Shown: positions 1 through 7,818 of the stretch, in pieces
Numbering within the stretch: position 1 is the first letter of the stretch
Layout: each line of letters opens with the position of its first letter
NCBI RefSeq assembly: GCF_030731085.1
Contig: NZ_JASNFN010000013.1
Coordinates: 108,069-172,068 of the forward strand
DNA from: Blastococcus carthaginiensis
GTDB taxonomy: Bacteria > Actinomycetota > Actinomycetes > Mycobacteriales > Geodermatophilaceae
DNA length: 64,000 nucleotides
Direction: 5' to 3'
Position numbers and translations under genes: made by a program
Notes under the pieces: model-generated
What the model saw: only the letters and a program-made list of their open reading frames with translations
Database searches by the model: none
What the model was told of the DNA's origin: nothing

Positions 1-1
1 C

Positions 2-1030
2 ACCGAGGCCGCCGGCAAGCTCGGCTGGCGCGGGACTGCGACCGACTGGCGCCGGGTGATCGAGCGCGAGGATGTCGACCTGGTCGACGTCTGCACGCCC
101 GGGAACACCCACGCCGAGATCGCGATCGCCGCGCTGGAGGCCGGCAAGCACGTGCTCTGCGAGAAGCCGCTGGCCAACACCGTGGCCGAGGCCGAGGCCA
201 TGGCCGAGGCCGCGGCGAAGGCGGCAACCCGCGGCGTGCGGTCGATGGTCGGGTTCACCTACCGGCGGGTGCCGGCCATCGGGCTGGCCCGCAAGCTGGT
301 CGCCGACGGCCGGCTCGGCCAGATCCGGCACGTGCGGGCGCAGTACCTGCAGGACTGGATCGCCGACCCGGCCGCGCCGATGTCGTGGCGGCTGGAGAAG
401 GACAAGGCCGGCTCCGGGGCGCTGGGCGACATCGGGGCGCACGTGGTGGACCTGACCCAGCACATCACCGGGCAGACGCTGACCGGGGTGAGCGCCACCC
501 TGGAGACCTTCGTGACCGAGCGGCCGCTGCCGACCGAGACCGGGAAGCTCGGCGGGGTCGGCGGCGCCGAGACCGGGCAGGTCACCGTCGATGACGCCGC
601 GGTGTTCCTCGGCCGGTTCACCGGCGGGGCGCTGGGCGTCTTCGAGGCGACCCGCTTCGCCCTCGGCCGCAAGAACGGCATCCGGATCGAGATCAACGGC
701 TCGGCCGGCAGCCTGGCCTTCGACTTCGAGGACATGAACGTCCTGCAGTTCTTCGACGGCAGCGAGCCCGCGGAGACCGCCGGCTTCCGCCGCATCATCG
801 TCACCGAACCCGAGCACCCCTACGTCGGTGCCTGGTGGCCGGCCGGTCACGGCCTGGGCTACGAGCACGGGTTCACCCACCAGGTCGTCGACCTGGTCAC
901 CGCCATCGCCGCCGGCGAGGACCCGACGCCGTCGTTCGCCGACGGCCTGCAGGTGCAGCGGGTGCTCGACGCCGTCGAACGCAGCGCCGCCGACAGCTCG
1001 CGCTGGACCCCGATCCGAGGAGAGAACTGA
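2..1030 (+). CDS. Gfo/Idh/MocA family oxidoreductase (5' partial)
   Basis: The gene enters the window already open in frame 2, so its start and most of the Rossmann dinucleotide-binding region are missing. The visible part carries the family hallmark EKPLA, whose Lys is the usual catalytic/binding residue, about 50 residues in. It also has the C-terminal alpha/beta substrate domain with GDIGAHVVDL, containing the conserved acidic and His residues. Members oxidise or reduce sugars, inositols or related polyols with NAD(P). The stop overlaps the next start by one base (TGATG), so it is translationally coupled to a sugar phosphate isomerase, which supports a carbohydrate catabolic role. The exact substrate cannot be read from the sequence. 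Confidence 0.93.
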   Translation, partial: TEAAGKLGWRGTATDWRRVIEREDVDLVDVCTPGNTHAEIAIAALEAGKHVLCEKPLANTVAEAEAMAEAAAKAATRGVRSMVGFTYRRVPAIGLARKLVADGRLGQIRHVRAQYLQDWIADPAAPMSWRLEKDKAGSGALGDIGAHVVDLTQHITGQTLTGVSATLETFVTERPLPTETGKLGGVGGAETGQVTVDDAAVFLGRFTGGALGVFEATRFALGRKNGIRIEINGSAGSLAFDFEDMNVLQFFDGSEPAETAGFRRIIVTEPEHPYVGAWWPAGHGLGYEHGFTHQVVDLVTAIAAGEDPTPSFADGLQVQRVLDAVERSAADSSRWTPIRGEN

Positions 1031-2037
1031 TGCCGCGCCCCGTCACCCTCTTCACCGGCCAGTGGGCCGACCTGCCCTTCGAGGAGATGTGCCGGCTGGC
1101 CTCCGGCTGGGGCTACGACGGCCTGGAGATCGCCTGCTGGGGCGACCACCTCGACGTCGAGCGCGCGGCGGAGGACGACTCCTACGTGGCCGACCGGCTC
1201 GGGCTGCTGGAGAAGCACGGCCTGAAGGTGTTCGCCATCTCCAACCACCTCAACGGCCAGGCCGTCTGCGACGACCCGATCGACGAGCGGCACCGCGGCA
1301 TGGTGCACCCGCGAGTCTGGGGCGACGGTGACCCTGAGGGCGTGCGGCAGCGGGCCGCCGAGGAGATGAAGCTGACCGCCCGCGCGGCGGCGAAGCTGGG
1401 CGTGAAGACCGTCGTCGGGTTCACCGGCTCCAAGATCTGGAAGACCGTGGCGATGTTCCCGCCGGTGCCCGAGTCGATGATCGAGGAGGGCTACCAGGAC
1501 TTCGCCGACCGCTGGAACCCGATCCTCGACGTCTTCGACGAAGTGGGCGTGCGGTTCGCCCACGAGGTGCACCCGTCGGAGATCGCCTACGACTACTGGA
1601 CGACGGTCCGCGCGATGGAGGCCATCGGCCACCGGGAGGCCTTCGGGCTGAACTGGGACCCGTCGCACTTCGTGTGGCAGGACCTGGACCCGGTCAGCTT
1701 CATCTGGGACTTCAAGGACCGGATCTACCACGTCGACTGCAAGGACGCGAAGAAGCAGGTGGGCAACGGCCGCAACGGGCGGATGGGCTCGCACCTGCCC
1801 TGGGCCGACCCGCGGCGGGGCTGGGACTTCGTCTCCACCGGGCACGGGGACGTCCCGTGGGAGGCCTGCTTCCGGATGCTCAACACGATCGGCTACGACG
1901 GGCCGATCTCGATCGAGTGGGAGGACGCCGGCATGGACCGCCTGCTCGGCGCGCCCGAGGCCCTGGAGTTCGTGCGCCGGCTGGCCTTCGACCCGCCGTC
2001 CGCGGCGTTCGACGCCGCCTTCTCCAGCGGCAGCTAG
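1030..2037 (+). CDS. Sugar phosphate isomerase/epimerase (TIM barrel)
   Basis: This 335-residue protein belongs to the xylose-isomerase-like TIM barrel family (AP endonuclease 2 superfamily). It begins at ATG 1030 behind a purine-rich GGAGAG about six bases upstream. Conserved metal-site stretches are visible: WGYDGLEIACWG near the N-terminus, FAHEVHPSE, NWDPSHF, YHVDCKDAK and SIEWEDAG at the end, supplying the Glu/Asp/His ligands for a divalent metal. It probably isomerises or epimerises the product of the upstream dehydrogenase, as in many inositol/sugar operons. The stop is TAG. No in-frame continuation of a known selenoprotein follows it, so this TAG is read as a true stop. Confidence 0.92.
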   Translation: MPRPVTLFTGQWADLPFEEMCRLASGWGYDGLEIACWGDHLDVERAAEDDSYVADRLGLLEKHGLKVFAISNHLNGQAVCDDPIDERHRGMVHPRVWGDGDPEGVRQRAAEEMKLTARAAAKLGVKTVVGFTGSKIWKTVAMFPPVPESMIEEGYQDFADRWNPILDVFDEVGVRFAHEVHPSEIAYDYWTTVRAMEAIGHREAFGLNWDPSHFVWQDLDPVSFIWDFKDRIYHVDCKDAKKQVGNGRNGRMGSHLPWADPRRGWDFVSTGHGDVPWEACFRMLNTIGYDGPISIEWEDAGMDRLLGAPEALEFVRRLAFDPPSAAFDAAFSSGS

Positions 2038-3889
2038 CGCACCGGGGCGGCCCGAGACGTCCGGCCGCGCCCCCGGTGGCACGGTGCCGACTCGTCGTCA
2101 TGTCGTCCGGCTGACATGGCGACGAGTCGACATCCCGCCGGGCCGCCCGCTCCACGATCAGGTGACCTGATCGTGGAGCGTCCTCCCTCACCGCGGACGG
2201 TCGGGGAGGACGCTCCCCGGGGGGGGCGGGGGGTGAGCGACTCCGGCGTGCGAGCGCGGCCCCGCCGGCGGCGACGGCCGCCGCGCCGCCGGCGACCCAG
2301 CGGCGGTAGGGGTGGGGCTCCAGGATGCGGCGGGCGCACAGCGACCCGGAGACGCCGTTGGTGCCGCCGCCGGGCCAGGTGGCGGCACCGACGAGGTAGA
2401 GGCCCTCGATCGGCATCTCGTAGGTGGAGGCGCCGGGCCACGGGCGGAAGAAGAAGTTCTGCCACAGGTGGTGGCTGCCCGAGACGCTGTCGCCGCCCAC
2501 CAGGTTCGGGTTGGACCGTTCGAGGTCCAGCGGAGAGAGCACCGTCCGCGCCAGCACGCTGTCCCGCGCACCCGGCGCGTACTCCTCCAGCTTCGCCAGC
2601 ACCCGATCGGCCACCGGCTCCCTGGCCTCGTCCCAGTGGGTGGCGGTGATCTCCCCGGCCGCGTCGCCACGGATCTCCGACGGGAGCATCCGCACCTGGA
2701 CCCACACCACCTGCCGGTCGTCGGGGGAGCGGGTCGGGTCGACCTGCGAGGTCTGCCCGACGATGAGCAGCGGGCTGTCGGGCAGCTGCCCCGCCAGGGC
2801 CTGCTGGTAGGTGCGTGCCAGGTCGTCGACGTAGGGCGCGACGTGCACGTAGGCGAACCGGGACAGCTCCTCCTCGGCCTGCCACTGCAGCGGCCGGTCC
2901 AGCGCGAGGTGCACGACCATCGTGCCCGGCCCGTACCGGTAGCGCTCGGCCCGCGTGCGGGTGGTGTCGCTGACCGCGGGATCGTCGCGCAGCAGGTCCC
3001 CGAAGAGCTGGGTCGGCGTGGTGCCGGCGACCACGGTGCGGCGCACCCGGATCTCCTCGCCATCGCCGAGGCGCACCCCGGTGACGCGGTCGCCGTCGGT
3101 GAGCACGCGGGTGACCGGGCTGCCGGTGCGCACCTCGCCACCGGCCTCGCGCACCAGGGCGGCCAGCGCCTCGGGCAGGCGGGAGATGCCGCCCTCGGCC
3201 ACGGCGATGCCCTGCTCCATGTCGGTGAAGGTCTCGAGGAAGGGGAACATGGCCCCGCCGGAAACGTCGGGGCCGTAGTCCAGGTGCATGCCCCACGTGG
3301 CGATGAGCGCCTTGGCCTCCGGGGTCTCGAACCAGGTGTCGCCCAGCTCGCGGGTCGAGGCCGACAGGGTCCGCAGCAGCTCCAGCGTGTCGAACACCCC
3401 GGCCGCCCGTGCTCCCTTGGCGAGGCCGGCGAGCGCGCGCAGGCTCGGCAGCGACGTGGAGTACAGCGGCATCAGGGCTTTCATGAACATGCCGTAGCGC
3501 TCGTGCAGCCCCCGCCAGCCGGCGAGGTCGCGGGCGCTGTGCTCGCCGAGCAGCCGTTCGGTGCGCTCGACGTCCGAGTAGACCCGCAGGCTGCGCCCGT
3601 CGGGGAAGACGTTGCTGTAGGAGCGCTCGCTCACCGCCGGCCGGAAGCCGTGCCGGGCGAGGTCGTCACCGAACTCCTGGAACGCCGGGCTGGCGAGGAA
3701 GAGGTTGATGTTCGTCGCGTAGAGGTCGTGCACCAGCCCCGGCTGCGTGACCTCGCCGCTGCGGGTCGCGCCGCCGATCTCGTCGTTGCGTTCGGCCACG
3801 AGCACGTCCCAGCCGGCGCGGGCGAGCGAGACGGCGGTGATCAGGGCGTTGTGGCCGGAGCCGATGACGACGGCGTCGACGGTGCGCAC
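1880..3889 (-). CDS. Phytoene dehydrogenase-like NAD(P)/FAD oxidoreductase, with aberrant C-terminal extension
   Basis: The first roughly 530 residues are a typical phytoene-desaturase-like flavoprotein. They have an N-terminal FAD-binding GSGHNALITA with ERNDEIGGATR, a central substrate domain, and a C-terminal FAD segment containing LYLVGAATWPGGG and GVSGSLCARRIL. Homologues normally end about 20-40 residues later. Here no stop occurs in frame. The frame continues Arg/Pro-rich through two intergenic inverted repeats and about 158 bases into the 3' end of the convergent isomerase gene, ending at 1880 (669 residues). Either the natural stop was lost when the repeats inserted or diverged, or there is a sequence error near 2240-2290. 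The start (ATG 3889) fits the family. The product is probably an amine, retinoid or carotenoid oxidoreductase, but its substrate is unknown. Confidence 0.8.
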   Translation of the reverse strand: MRTVDAVVIGSGHNALITAVSLARAGWDVLVAERNDEIGGATRSGEVTQPGLVHDLYATNINLFLASPAFQEFGDDLARHGFRPAVSERSYSNVFPDGRSLRVYSDVERTERLLGEHSARDLAGWRGLHERYGMFMKALMPLYSTSLPSLRALAGLAKGARAAGVFDTLELLRTLSASTRELGDTWFETPEAKALIATWGMHLDYGPDVSGGAMFPFLETFTDMEQGIAVAEGGISRLPEALAALVREAGGEVRTGSPVTRVLTDGDRVTGVRLGDGEEIRVRRTVVAGTTPTQLFGDLLRDDPAVSDTTRTRAERYRYGPGTMVVHLALDRPLQWQAEEELSRFAYVHVAPYVDDLARTYQQALAGQLPDSPLLIVGQTSQVDPTRSPDDRQVVWVQVRMLPSEIRGDAAGEITATHWDEAREPVADRVLAKLEEYAPGARDSVLARTVLSPLDLERSNPNLVGGDSVSGSHHLWQNFFFRPWPGASTYEMPIEGLYLVGAATWPGGGTNGVSGSLCARRILEPHPYRRWVAGGAAAVAAGGAALARRSRSPPAPPGERPPRPSAVREDAPRSGHLIVERAARRDVDSSPCQPDDMTTSRHRATGGAAGRLGPPRCASCRWRRRRRTPRTAGRRPAGARTPGPRARRAGGPCRRPPTRSRSARRSRSC
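2089..2128. repeat. Intergenic inverted repeat (hairpin)
   Basis: Arms 2089-2104 and 2113-2128 are 16 bases each with a single mismatch, around an 8-base loop. It lies just downstream of the isomerase gene in the convergent intergenic space, so it could act as a bidirectional transcription terminator. There is no U-tract. It also falls inside the C-terminal extension of the minus-strand oxidoreductase frame. Confidence 0.75.
2149..2213. repeat. REP-like composite palindromic repeat, copy 1
   Basis: Two adjacent dyads make up this element. The first, 2149-2179, is a perfect 15-base-arm palindrome with a single central base, arms GCTCCACGATCAGGT. The second, 2178-2190 with 2201-2213, has 13-base arms (11/13 matching) around a 10-base loop. 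A 27-base core at 2165-2191 recurs in opposite orientation at 7767-7793 with one difference. Both copies lie at gene 3' ends, so the element may be a dispersed terminator-like or REP family. Confidence 0.8.
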
Positions 3890-4167
3890 GGGCGCTTCCT
3901 CTCGGTCGGTGGCGGTCCAGGTGCCGGAGGCAGGACGTCACCAGCATCGGGCACCCGGCCCGGGACTGCCCAGCAACGAGGGGCACCGATGCGAGCGAGG
4001 CACCGGCGTCATCCGTTCGTCATGTGCGGATCCGGCGACGTCGATCCAGAACAGGTAGCCGGCGGTCAACGCGCCGAAGACGATGTGCGCCCGGCGTCGC
4101 CCCCGGTGCCCAGCCGGGAGAGCGTGGCGACACCGGCGACGCCCACCGTCTCCCGCGGCGGTCCTCC

Positions 4168-4575
4168 TCAGCGGCGGTGTGCAGTCAGCACGGCGAGCGC
4201 ACCGAGCACGACGGTGCCCGCGGCCTCCACCCAGAGCGACTCCCACCACAGCTGGGCGGCGGTCGTCTCCTGGAAGCCGAAGAGCCCCACCGTGGTCGAC
4301 AGCAGCAGCGCGGCCAGGGTGCCGAGGCACAGCAGGCCCCCGGCGGCGGCGGCCCAGGGCAGCAGCCGCCGGGGGGCGACGGCCACGGCCAGTGCGCCGC
4401 CGAGAGCGAGCACTGTGTCGAGAGCGAACGCCGGGCCGATGACGTCGATGTCGCGGTAGCCCTGCTGCCACAGGTAGCCGTGGATCACCGCCACCCCGAG
4501 CAGCAGCGCGACGCCGAGGATGCGCAGCACGAGCACGGTAGGGGAGGACCGCCGGGCGGTCGGGCCGGCGACCAT
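4168..4575 (-). CDS. Small four-helix integral membrane protein
   Basis: This 135-residue protein has four predicted membrane helices, at roughly residues 14-33, 47-66, 70-92 and 108-130. There are short loops and no recognisable catalytic motif. Its ATG shares a base with the stop of the upstream cupredoxin lipoprotein (TGATG), so the two are co-translated. It may anchor or assemble with that extracytoplasmic copper-type protein. It belongs to no family I can name, and DUF6529-like proteins near cupredoxins are only a possibility. Downstream, 4006-4110 contains a short coding-like stretch in another frame that could be a detached tail. Confidence 0.72.
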   Translation of the reverse strand: MVAGPTARRSSPTVLVLRILGVALLLGVAVIHGYLWQQGYRDIDVIGPAFALDTVLALGGALAVAVAPRRLLPWAAAAGGLLCLGTLAALLLSTTVGLFGFQETTAAQLWWESLWVEAAGTVVLGALAVLTAHRR

Positions 4576-5060
4576 CAGATGACCGTGACCTGGACCTCCA
4601 TGCCCAGGGCGCGATGGTTGGCCACGGAGCAGTAGAACACGTACTCACCGGGTTCGAGGTCGACGGTCAGCGTGGCCGTCTCACCGGAGTTGATGACATC
4701 GGTGGAGGCGATGTCCTCGCCGTCCTGCTCGACGACGATGTTGTGGCTGGCCTCGCCCTCGTTGACCAGCTCGATGGTGAGTTCCCCGGCGCTGAACTCG
4801 GTGGTCGGCAGTTCGTAGTCGAAGTCGACCGCGGCGATCGTGACCTCCTGTGCGCCGGCCTCGTCGGTCTCGGTCTCCGTGGTCTCGGTCTCCGTGGTCT
4901 CGGCCGATGTCGGCGGCGCATCCTCCTCCACCGTGGGGGTGGTGCCGCCGGTCGCGGTGCCGGCGTCATCGTCCGAGCCGCCGCAGGCGCTCAACGTCAG
5001 CGCGGCGGCGCAGGCGAGTGCGGCCGCGGCCCGGCGGTGCTGAGTTCTGCTGTTGGTCAC
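4575..5060 (-). CDS. Cupredoxin-domain lipoprotein
   Basis: This is a 161-residue exported lipoprotein. The signal peptide ends in the lipobox LSAC, followed by GGSDDD and a Thr/Glu-rich spacer (repeated TETET) that would hold the domain off the membrane. The C-terminal 95 residues are a plastocyanin/azurin-like beta sandwich. It contains ASHNIV (His ligand), EYVFYCSVANH (Cys and His ligands) and a final MEVQV Met, giving a plausible type-1 copper site. GTG 5060 is chosen over the upstream ATG 5080 because GAGGAG sits six bases before it and the signal peptide then has normal length. It is coupled to the following membrane protein. A role in periplasmic electron transfer or copper handling is inferred. 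Confidence 0.85.
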   Translation of the reverse strand: MTNSRTQHRRAAAALACAAALTLSACGGSDDDAGTATGGTTPTVEEDAPPTSAETTETETTETETDEAGAQEVTIAAVDFDYELPTTEFSAGELTIELVNEGEASHNIVVEQDGEDIASTDVINSGETATLTVDLEPGEYVFYCSVANHRALGMEVQVTVI

Positions 5061-5147
5061 GCGAATCTCCTCGGTCGTCATGTGCCTCGCGACCTGCATG
5101 CGCGCCGCGATACGTGGCTGTGCCCGAGGTTCGGCCGTGCCCCGCCG

Positions 5148-5164
5148 GACGGTTCGCAACCGTC
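5148..5164. promoter_or_regulatory. Perfect 7-base-arm dyad upstream of the cupredoxin gene
   Basis: GACGGTT-CGC-AACCGTC forms a perfect dyad 88-104 bases upstream of the lipoprotein GTG and 67-83 bases downstream of the helicase stop. It could be an operator for the lipoprotein operon or a weak terminator of the helicase gene. The sequence does not decide between these. Confidence 0.4.
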
Positions 5165-5230
5165 TGTGACGAGAACGTCATGCGGGCCGAGCGCGACGAC
5201 GGTTTCGACCAGCCCGGCGTCAGGGTCGGG

Positions 5231-6820
5231 TCAGCCGCCCCGGCGGGACCGACCCGAGAACGACGCGGCCGAGTGCGTGCCGGCCCGGGCGGCGAGCTCG
5301 GCGCGCGTGCGGGCCGGGCCGCTGGGCCGGCCGGAGCCGGAGCCACCGCTGCGTCCGGACGAGCCGGCGGGCTTGGCCGAGGCCGAGCCGGCACCCGAGC
5401 CACCGCGACGGCGGCGTCCACCACCGGAGCCCTGCGCCTGCGGCTCGGGCGCGGGCGCGGGCTCCACGTAGGGGGCCGCCGGACCGGCGAGCTCCGCGAT
5501 CTCCGCGGAGCCCGGACGCACCTGGCTGACGACCGGGTTGATCCCGGCCTGACGAGTCAGGGTGCGCACCTCGCCGACCATGTCGGGCGTGGTGACGGTG
5601 ACGACGATGCCGCCGGCACCGGCGCGGGCGGTGCGGCCCGAGCGGTGCAGGTAGGCCTTGTGCTCGGTCGGCGGGTCGACGTGCACGACCAGCGCGACGT
5701 CGTCGACGTGGATGCCGCGGGCGGCGATGTCGGTCGCGCACAGCACCCGGGTCGAGCCGTTGCTGAACGCCTCGAGGTTGCGCTCGCGGGCGTTCTGACT
5801 CAGGTTGCCGTGCAGGTCCACCGCGGGGATGCCCTGGGCGGTGAGCTGCTTGGCGAGCTTCTTCGCCTGGTGCTTGGTGCGGGTGAACAGCACGCTGCGG
5901 CCCAGGCCGGAAGCGAGCTGCCGCACGACCTCGCCCTTGTCGGCGCTGGGCACGTGGAAGACGTGGTGGGTCATGGTGCTGACCGGCGCCACGGCCGGGT
6001 CGACCGAGTGGGTGGTCGGGTTGCTCAGGTAGCGCTTGACCAGCACGTCGACGCCGTTGTCGAGGGTGGCCGAGAACAGCATCCGCTGCCCGACCTTCGG
6101 CGTCCGGTCCATGATCCGCTTGACGCCGGGCAGGAAGCCCAGGTCGGCCATGTGGTCGGCCTCGTCGAGGATCGTCACCTCGATGGCGCCGAGGTCGCAG
6201 TGCCCCTGGCCGATGAGGTCCTCGAGCCGTCCGGGGCAGGCGATGACGATGTCGACGCCGCGGGAGAGCGCCTGCACCTGCGGGTTCTGGCCGACGCCAC
6301 CGAAGATGGTGGTGGCGTTCATGCCGAGAGCGCGCGCCAGCGGGTCGACGACGGCGAACACCTGGTTGGCCAGCTCGCGGGTCGGCACCAGCACCAGGGC
6401 GCGGGGCCGCTTGGCCTGCCGGCGGGTGCCGGAGGTGGCGAGCCGCGCCACCAGCGGGATGGAGAAGGCCAGGGTCTTGCCCGACCCGGTGCGCCCGCGG
6501 CCGAGGACGTCGCGGCCCCCGAGGCTGTCGGGCAGCGTGGCGACCTGGATGGGGAACGGTGCGGTGATTCCGCTGCCGGTGAGCACCTCGACGAGCGGCG
6601 CGGGGACGCCGAGCCCCTCGAAGGTGCTGTCGGTGGGGAGGACGGTGGCGTCGGCCCCGACGGGGACGACGGGCGGCGCCGGGACGGCGGCGGGGGTCTG
6701 CGCGGTGATCTGCTGCTCGCCGGCGGGGCGGGTGCCCGCACCGCGGCCGCGGCCGCCCCGGCGACGGCGCGGTCGCCCGTCGGCGGCGGGGGTGGACGGG
6801 GTGGTGTTCTGCGAAGTCAT
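5231..6820 (-). CDS. DEAD-box ATP-dependent RNA helicase
   Basis: This 529-residue DEAD-box helicase would remodel structured RNA (ribosome assembly, mRNA turnover, cold adaptation). Motifs occur in order: Q-motif region with GLGVPAPLVEVL, motif I GRTGSGKT, Ia PTRELANQ, Ib PGRLEDL, II DEAD (within TILDEADHMADLG), III SAT, IV VLFTRTKHQAK, V ATDIAARGIHV and VI HRSGRTARAG. An Arg/Gly-rich N-terminal tail (about 60 residues) and a basic, Gly/Ser-rich C-terminal tail (about 90 residues) flank the two RecA domains, as in RhlE/CsdA-like actinobacterial enzymes. ATG 6820 starts the protein at MTSQNTTP. The longer frame from 6886 has no support. It is monocistronic. Confidence 0.93.
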   Translation of the reverse strand: MTSQNTTPSTPAADGRPRRRRGGRGRGAGTRPAGEQQITAQTPAAVPAPPVVPVGADATVLPTDSTFEGLGVPAPLVEVLTGSGITAPFPIQVATLPDSLGGRDVLGRGRTGSGKTLAFSIPLVARLATSGTRRQAKRPRALVLVPTRELANQVFAVVDPLARALGMNATTIFGGVGQNPQVQALSRGVDIVIACPGRLEDLIGQGHCDLGAIEVTILDEADHMADLGFLPGVKRIMDRTPKVGQRMLFSATLDNGVDVLVKRYLSNPTTHSVDPAVAPVSTMTHHVFHVPSADKGEVVRQLASGLGRSVLFTRTKHQAKKLAKQLTAQGIPAVDLHGNLSQNARERNLEAFSNGSTRVLCATDIAARGIHVDDVALVVHVDPPTEHKAYLHRSGRTARAGAGGIVVTVTTPDMVGEVRTLTRQAGINPVVSQVRPGSAEIAELAGPAAPYVEPAPAPEPQAQGSGGGRRRRGGSGAGSASAKPAGSSGRSGGSGSGRPSGPARTRAELAARAGTHSAASFSGRSRRGG

Positions 6821-7061
6821 CGGTTCCTCGACGCTCGAGTGGCCGCACGAGCACCTCGGCACGGACGAGCGCGGCGCTCCCTGCACGCAGGCAGGGCGGG
6901 CTCACATCGTCGGCGAGACGTCGGTCAGCCTGGCGCACCTCGGTGGCGCAGCCTGGGCCCGACGTCGATTCCTGCCGCTCCGGATGAGCGAGGGCGGCGC
7001 CGGTACACCCCACTCAACCAGACCCGGCGCCCGCGTGGTCCCACCCGGGGGGAGTGACAGG

Positions 7062-7713
7062 TCACATCGGGTGAGGTGCCGGTCCGCGATAGATCCTGCG
7101 CCGGGCGACCCGGCCGGCCACCTCGCTGCCGTGGTCCCGGCGGATCACGTGGATGAGGAGGTCGATCCCGACGGCGTTGCCTGCGGAGGTGAGGACGTCG
7201 CCGTCGTCGACGAAGAGCACGTCCGGGTCGAGGTGCACCTGGGGGAAGAGCCGGGCGAAGGCCGGGGCGTGCACCCAGTGGGTGGTCGCCCGCCGCTCCT
7301 CGAGCAGCCCGGCGGCGGCGAGCACGAAGGCCCCGGTGCAGATGGAGACCAGGCGCGAGCGCCCGGCCGCCCGGCGGAGGAGCCGGGCCAGCTCGTCCGG
7401 CACGGTGCCCTCGCCCATGGCCGAGGTGCCGTAGACGGGACGACCACGGTGTGCGCCGTCTCCAGGATCGAGGCGTCGTGCTCGGGGAGCAGCGAGTAGC
7501 CGGCCGAGGTGCGCACCGGTCCGCCGTCGAGGCTGGCCACCCGCACCCGGTAGAGCCTGTTGCCGCCCGGTCCACGGCACTGCCGAAGAACTGGTGGGGG
7601 AGGCCGACCTCGTAGGCCATGGTCTTGGGCATCGCCAGGACGGCGACCTCGTGGCGCGGCGGGCGACCGCGCTGCCGACCGATCGCGGGGAGGCCGCGAC
7701 CGCGCAGGCCCAC
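7062..7713 (-). pseudogene. Decayed GlxA/AraC-type transcriptional regulator
   Basis: A DJ-1/PfpI-like ligand domain typical of GlxA regulators is spread over three reading frames. Frame one has EVAVLAMPKTMAYEVGLP (about 7650-7570). Frame two has RVASLDGGPVRTSAGYSLLP through HTVVVPS (about 7565-7445). Frame three has VYGTSAMGEG, then SICTGAFVLAAAGLL and TSAGNAVGIDLLIHVIRR (about 7440-7090). Two small indels, near 7560 and 7440, are needed to join them. The protein then stops at 7062 without the C-terminal AraC helix-turn-helix domain, and no remnant of that domain is seen down to 6821. The combined frameshifts and truncation argue for a pseudogene rather than a single sequencing error. It may once have regulated the adjacent GMC/aldehyde dehydrogenase genes. 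Confidence 0.8.
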
Positions 7714-7744
7714 GGCTGACGGAGGGCTCCTCCCTCACCGCGCT

Positions 7745-7793
7745 GCGTCCTCCCTCAGCGCAGACCGTGAGGGAGGACGCGCCACGATCAGGT
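7745..7793. repeat. REP-like composite palindromic repeat, copy 2
   Basis: Perfect 13-base arms (7745-7757 and 7768-7780, starting GCGTCCTCC) enclose a 10-base loop. They are followed by a stretch matching the second dyad of copy 1. The 27-base core 7767-7793 equals the reverse complement of 2165-2191 except for one base. The element sits 26 bases past the 3' end of the GMC oxidoreductase gene, in the position of a terminator. Confidence 0.8.
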
Positions 7794-7818
7794 TCCCTGA
7801 TCCCAGCGCAGACGGTCG

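Noticed and set aside
859..2082. 407-codon minus-strand ORF across the isomerase
   Set aside because: Antisense shadow with no domain and with biased composition; the plus-strand gene is a clear family member.
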